Source: Paracoccaceae bacterium
Lineage (GTDB): Bacteria > Pseudomonadota > Alphaproteobacteria > Rhodobacterales > Rhodobacteraceae
Direction of reading: 5' to 3'
Length of the DNA: 56,496 nt
Assembly (NCBI GenBank): GCA_018223125.1
Contig: JAAEZA010000024.1
Span: 1 to 56,496, forward strand
Both the position numbers and the translations under genes were made by a program. Shown one piece after another: positions 52,988 through 56,496 of this stretch. Positions within the stretch are counted from its first letter, which is position 1. Each line of letters opens with the position of its first letter. A model generated the notes under the pieces. That model searched no databases. It was not told the DNA's origin and saw nothing but the letters and a program-made list of their open reading frames with translations.

Positions 52988-53018
52988 GAAAAAGGGCCGG
53001 TTTTTCAACCGACCCTTT
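52988..53018 (-). terminator. terminator of the rplU-rpmA operon
   Basis: On the transcribed strand AAAGGGTCGGTT and AACCGGCCCTTT pair over 12 positions with one mismatch around a GAAA loop (52991-53018). It continues into a T-rich run (TTTTTCG). It lies 31 nt after the rpmA stop. Confidence 0.8.
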
Positions 53019-53048
53019 AGAATTTTTAAATTCCGATTTTGGTTCGGC

Positions 53049-53318
53049 TTATTCTGCGGCCTCTGCTTGAGGGAGGACAGAAATAAAGGTACGGTTTTTG
53101 AATCCCTTACGGAATGTCACGGCGCCTTCGACTGTTGCATAGATCGTGTGATCCTTGCCCTGGCCTACGCCTTCACCCGGCCACCATTTGTTGCCGCGCT
53201 GACGCGCGATGATGTTGCCCGGAATGACAGCTTCGCCACCGAACTTTTTGATACCAAGACGACGACCTGCGGAGTCGCGACCGTTACGGGATGAACCGCC
53301 TGCTTTTTTATGTGCCAT
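53049..53318 (-). CDS. rpmA: 50S ribosomal protein L27
   Basis: 89 residues. The N-terminus [20 protein letters not shown] reaches the peptidyl-transferase centre. [20 protein letters not shown] corresponds to the usual RQRGT-x-x-HPG-x-x-VG-x-G-x-DHT motif. Follows rplU by 11 nt. Confidence 0.97.
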   Translation of the reverse strand: MAHKKAGGSSRNGRDSAGRRLGIKKFGGEAVIPGNIIARQRGNKWWPGEGVGQGKDHTIYATVEGAVTFRKGFKNRTFISVLPQAEAAE

Positions 53319-53329
53319 AAGTTCTCTCC

Positions 53330-54004
53330 TTAGCCTTTAGCCAGATCTTTAGCTTGGTCTACCCAACCTTCACGCTCGATGCGACCCTTAAACGACAGTT
53401 TCTCGTCGAATTCAGCGATATCATCAGCACCCCAGCTTGCGATCTGTGCGAAAGTTGTCACGCCGGCAGCGTGCAGTTTCTTTTCGAGAGCTGGACCAAC
53501 ACCGGACAGTTTTTTCAGATCGTCAGCACCTTCGGCTGCTGGAGCCTCTTTTGCTTCGGATTTTTTCGCAGCTTTAGGGGCTGCTTTCTTTTCTGCCTTG
53601 GCTTTCTTCGGGGCAGCCGCTTCAGCAACAGCATCAGTAGCTACAAAGCCAGCACCGTTAACAGCAGCCGTTACACCGGATTTGTCAGCGCCGGATGCCA
53701 GAATGTCAGTGATCCGCAGAACGGTCAGTTGCTGACGGTGGCCTTTTTTACGCTGGGACGAGTGTTTCCGACGACGCTTGACGTAGTTGATCACCTTGGG
53801 GCCTTTGCCCTGCTCAAGGATTTCAGCCTGAACACCGGCACCTTCTACGGTGGGTGTGCCAACAGTGGTTTTATCACCACCAAGCATCAGAACTTCGTTG
53901 AATTGAACGGTTTCGCCGGCGTTGCCTGCGATCTTCTCGATCTTCAGCACATCGCCAGAAGCAACTTTATACTGTTTGCCACCAGTTTTTACGACTGCGA
54001 ACAT
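53330..54004 (-). CDS. rplU: 50S ribosomal protein L21 with C-terminal helix-hairpin-helix extension
   Basis: 224 residues, about twice the usual L21. Residues 1-104 are L21 ([14 protein letters not shown], the basic [18 protein letters not shown]). Residues 105-160 are an Ala/Lys/Glu linker. Residues 161-224 form a helix-hairpin-helix domain of the kind found after L21 in Rhodobacteraceae ([19 protein letters not shown], then [19 protein letters not shown]). First gene of rplU-rpmA. A small hairpin CGTCTT/AAGACG lies at 54105-54119 in its leader. Confidence 0.95.
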   Translation of the reverse strand: MFAVVKTGGKQYKVASGDVLKIEKIAGNAGETVQFNEVLMLGGDKTTVGTPTVEGAGVQAEILEQGKGPKVINYVKRRRKHSSQRKKGHRQQLTVLRITDILASGADKSGVTAAVNGAGFVATDAVAEAAAPKKAKAEKKAAPKAAKKSEAKEAPAAEGADDLKKLSGVGPALEKKLHAAGVTTFAQIASWGADDIAEFDEKLSFKGRIEREGWVDQAKDLAKG

Positions 54005-54207
54005 ATGTTCGACCTTCTTATCTACCGCGTCCTACGGCCCCAGCGATCCGACCCTGCGGTCAGAACCGATGGCGTTTGTCGGGATAAACCTGCCCCGGAC
54101 GGCGCGTCTTTACAAGACGACATTAAAAGAACCCAACGGACGGATGTCGGTCAGGTGGGCGGGGTATCCTGTATCAGCGCCCCGTTGTCAACCCGTTCCG
54201 GCAATTT

Positions 54208-56145
54208 TCACTGCACAAAGGCATCCGCCCATAAATCTGCATCCAGTCCATTGAACAGCTCTTGCAGGAAAGGCTCGTAATTCTGCCAGGATTTGACCGA
54301 AGAGCGGTAAATCTTCTGACGCACCTGATTGACACTTGCCGTGCGCACCGCCCGCTTTGTCTTGTGGAAGTCAAGCACGCCATCTTCCCAAGGCAAGCCG
54401 AGATACTCTAGCAGCTTGCGGCTCTCCGCTTCCTGATCCGCGACCAGTGCTTCATAACGGATGTGATACACAGCCCCCGGAAACAGTTCGTCCCAGCGGT
54501 TCATCATCGCTTTGTAGCGGTTGGCAAAATGCGCCAGTTCGCCCTGATCATAGGCGTATTGATGGGCGTAAGTGTCAAAGAAGTTCTTGTAGATCGAAAA
54601 ACAGTTATCCCGCGGATCGCGCACCGTGTTCACAATCCTTGCATTCGGGAACAATGTGCGGATCAGCCCCACATTAAAGAAATTGCCGGGCATTTTATCT
54701 ACGACATGGCGTGCATCACCCGCATTGCGCATCAGATCCCGCAAGTAGCCTCGGGTAAACTGCTGCGCCTCTGCCTCTCCGGCCTTTGACCCCATGGCAT
54801 AGATCGGTTTCGCCAGATCTGTTGCCGTATTTAGCTCTCCCGCACCATAGACAGCACTATGTGTCGCGATAATCTGCTCCACCAGCGACGTGCCGGAGCG
54901 CATCATCCCCAAAACAAAAACAGGTGCCGTGCTCGGGTCCGCAAATTCTTCAAGAGGTTTGAGCGCGCCCTTATCAAAAAGTTCTGTAATCCGGTCGAAT
55001 TTTTCCGCGTCCGTCTGTGGCAACGGTGGCAGGGCTGCACGGTACAGGCTATTGGCCTGTTCAAGACAAGAATAACTGCGTTCATAGGCAGCCTGCTTTT
55101 CATAATAGTGCCCCAAGGCAAAGCCCAACTGCACCTTATCCTCTTCCGGTGTCGCCGGATCGTCGAACAATTGCTGGATACGCTCCACAAGCTCCGCCCG
55201 CTCCTCCGCGGGGACCAGATCGAGCATCAGTCGCAGGGTTTTACCTCTCTTTGGCTCTATCTCCCGGACCTTTCTGAAGATCTTCAGCGCCGCCTCGTTT
55301 TCATTGGATTCATTTAAAACGATTCCGAGATGCATTAAGGTGCCCACGTTCCGCGGATCGAGCGCTACAGCTTTTTTGAGAACCTCAACAGCCTCGGCGC
55401 TTTTGCCGTTTTCTGACAGAAGGTTTCCTAGATTAACAAGAGAACCAGCGTATTTAGGGTCCAGCTCAACGGCCGCGCGGAAATCCGCCTCTGCTCCCTC
55501 CCGATCGTTCAAAGAAGACTTCAACGTTCCACGGCTGTTCAGCGCATTGGCGTAGCGCGGTGCGTGGCGCAGCGCCAGATCATAGTGCTGCATGGCACTT
55601 TCGGGCTGCTCTGTTGCGGCGAAAGCGATGCCCAGATTGTGATGGCCTTCGGCGTAGTCGGGCTTTTTGGTAACGGCCTTTTGCAACACCGGAACCGCAT
55701 CCGCAGGACGGCCGATCTGCACCAGATAAGACCCGTAATTCGACATCGCCTCAACAAAATTCGGGTTCAGTTTGATGGCCCATTTATAAGCGTCAATCGC
55801 GCCCTTCTGATCGCCGGTCATGCCGCTGGCATAGCCAAGGATGTTGAAAACGAAAGGTTCGTTCGGAAAGGCGCGGGACATTTCTTCGGCCAGTTGACGG
55901 GCCCGCCCGAAATCGCCCGAGTTCAGCACCTGCAACAGTGCGTTCGCATCCGCCTGCGTCATCGCGCGGCTGGTCGCCCCGCCCTGTTTTTGCAGCCGCG
56001 CCAATGCTTTCTTGGCTTTGGTGTGCTTTGGCGCTTTGGTCAGAACCTGCCGGTAAAGCGCAACCGCAAGCGCGGCATCGCCCGCCTTCGCCGCCTGCTC
56101 TGCTGCATCAAGAACCTGTTTGATCGTTGCGCCCGCACCCGCCAT
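54208..56145 (-). CDS. TPR-repeat sulfotransferase
   Basis: 645 residues. Residues 1 to about 330 are tandem tetratricopeptide repeats (for example AIDAYKWAIKLNPNFVEAMS, PDYAEGHHNLGIAFAATEQP). From about 400 to the end is a sulfotransferase domain with the 5'-phosphosulfate loop FVLGMMRSGTSLVEQII and the 3'-phosphate-binding VNTVRDPRDNCFSIYKN. It would transfer sulfate from PAPS to an unknown protein or glycan. No signal peptide is present. The 203 bp to rplU shows no other gene. Confidence 0.9.
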   Translation of the reverse strand: MAGAGATIKQVLDAAEQAAKAGDAALAVALYRQVLTKAPKHTKAKKALARLQKQGGATSRAMTQADANALLQVLNSGDFGRARQLAEEMSRAFPNEPFVFNILGYASGMTGDQKGAIDAYKWAIKLNPNFVEAMSNYGSYLVQIGRPADAVPVLQKAVTKKPDYAEGHHNLGIAFAATEQPESAMQHYDLALRHAPRYANALNSRGTLKSSLNDREGAEADFRAAVELDPKYAGSLVNLGNLLSENGKSAEAVEVLKKAVALDPRNVGTLMHLGIVLNESNENEAALKIFRKVREIEPKRGKTLRLMLDLVPAEERAELVERIQQLFDDPATPEEDKVQLGFALGHYYEKQAAYERSYSCLEQANSLYRAALPPLPQTDAEKFDRITELFDKGALKPLEEFADPSTAPVFVLGMMRSGTSLVEQIIATHSAVYGAGELNTATDLAKPIYAMGSKAGEAEAQQFTRGYLRDLMRNAGDARHVVDKMPGNFFNVGLIRTLFPNARIVNTVRDPRDNCFSIYKNFFDTYAHQYAYDQGELAHFANRYKAMMNRWDELFPGAVYHIRYEALVADQEAESRKLLEYLGLPWEDGVLDFHKTKRAVRTASVNQVRQKIYRSSVKSWQNYEPFLQELFNGLDADLWADAFVQ

Positions 56146-56272
56146 ATTTCACCCGCATTTTTTGCTTTCCTGCGCTTTTGACAAGCCAACTTGCCCCTGT
56201 CCAGTGCTTTCAGCCTTGCACAGCGTCCCAACCCTAGCTAAGAAGCGCCCGTTGCGACCAGCAACACCCCGC

Positions 56273-56361
56273 GGAGAGGTGCCGGAGTGGTCGAACGGGG
56301 CGGTCTCGAAAACCGTTGTCCCTTCTGGGGACCCAGGGTTCGAATCCCTGTCTCTCCGCCA
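56273..56361 (+). tRNA. tRNA-Ser (anticodon CGA)
   Basis: 89 nt with encoded CCA and the long variable arm of class II tRNAs (TTGTCCCTTCTGGGGACC). Acceptor GGAGAGG/TCTCTCC, T arm CAGGG-TTCGAAT-CCCTG, anticodon loop CTCGAAA giving CGA, which reads UCG. The 135 bp after it (56362-56496) shows no gene. Confidence 0.95.
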
Positions 56362-56496
56362 TAATCCATCTTTATCAGTCCAACAGATCAAATTGCCGAC
56401 GGGTGCCATCCGGCTTTTTCCGGTACGTCACAACGTCCTGCCCTCTTGACTCGACTCACGCCTTCCCAAATACTGACTGAGTGACCAGTTAATTTC

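Noticed and set aside
56465-56490. TetR-like operator at the window end (ACTGACTGAGTGACCAGT)
   Set aside because: Only the outer four bases are symmetric, and the downstream gene is outside the window.

Overview
The window looks like a chromosome segment from an alphaproteobacterium of the Rhodobacterales (Roseobacter/Rhodobacter relatives). This is inferred from gene order and from family variants: the dusB-ntrB-ntrC-ntrY-ntrX-trkA-trkH-hfq-hflX run, a fused IspD-IspF, NtrC and NtrX proteins without the sigma-54 loop, an L21 with a C-terminal helix-hairpin-helix domain, and an aerobic-type corrinoid/tetrahydrofolate methyl-transfer cluster. No prophage, insertion sequence or CRISPR array was seen. 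Nearly all of the window is coding, and most of it is housekeeping.

Layout. 1-13176 (minus strand): nspC (polyamine synthesis, cut by the window edge), then hflX and hfq, potassium uptake trkH/trkA, the two nitrogen-type two-component systems NtrYX and NtrBC, and dusB. 13313-17976: ispDF-pgpA-cinA, a COQ10/RatA-like START protein, hpt, a LysR regulator and a divergent cytochrome c'. 18017-21543: a TDT-family membrane carrier, a 3'-truncated agmatinase gene facing a damaged rlmE, and a Ppx/GppA phosphatase. 21730-27595: a one-carbon cluster with a small 'virulence factor' domain protein, a methylenetetrahydrofolate reductase homologue, a methyltetrahydrofolate:corrinoid methyltransferase, a VOC protein, a membrane protein and an ASKHA-type corrinoid reactivation protein. 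A tRNA-Gly and a secreted fasciclin protein follow.

28618-36028: zwf-pgl-pgi (sugar-phosphate entry to the Entner-Doudoroff/pentose phosphate routes) under a LacI-type palindrome, a radical SAM enzyme overlapping an EamA exporter, and aroK-aroB. 36221-41790: a 44-residue membrane peptide, a secreted protein of unknown function, xerD, a CNNM/CorC protein and a DUF853 ATPase. 42245-48155: cell-envelope genes, namely an IalB-like secreted protein, a condensing enzyme plus a dedicated acyl carrier protein next to lpxD, and an L,D-transpeptidase divergent from a DUF882 murein hydrolase. 48310-56361: proA, proB, obgE, a GNAT acetyltransferase, a LysE exporter, rpmA, rplU, a TPR-sulfotransferase and a tRNA-Ser.

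The strongest lead for something undescribed is in the one-carbon cluster. The methyltransferase and the reactivase, otherwise unrelated proteins, both end in a Gly/Arg-rich tail finishing in RRRRG or RRRRRRG, which suggests a shared docking or localisation tag. The clearest structural anomaly is at 19820-20131, where agmatinase and rlmE both lose their 3' ends at one junction and rlmE carries two further internal lesions. That is either a real rearrangement or an assembly fault.
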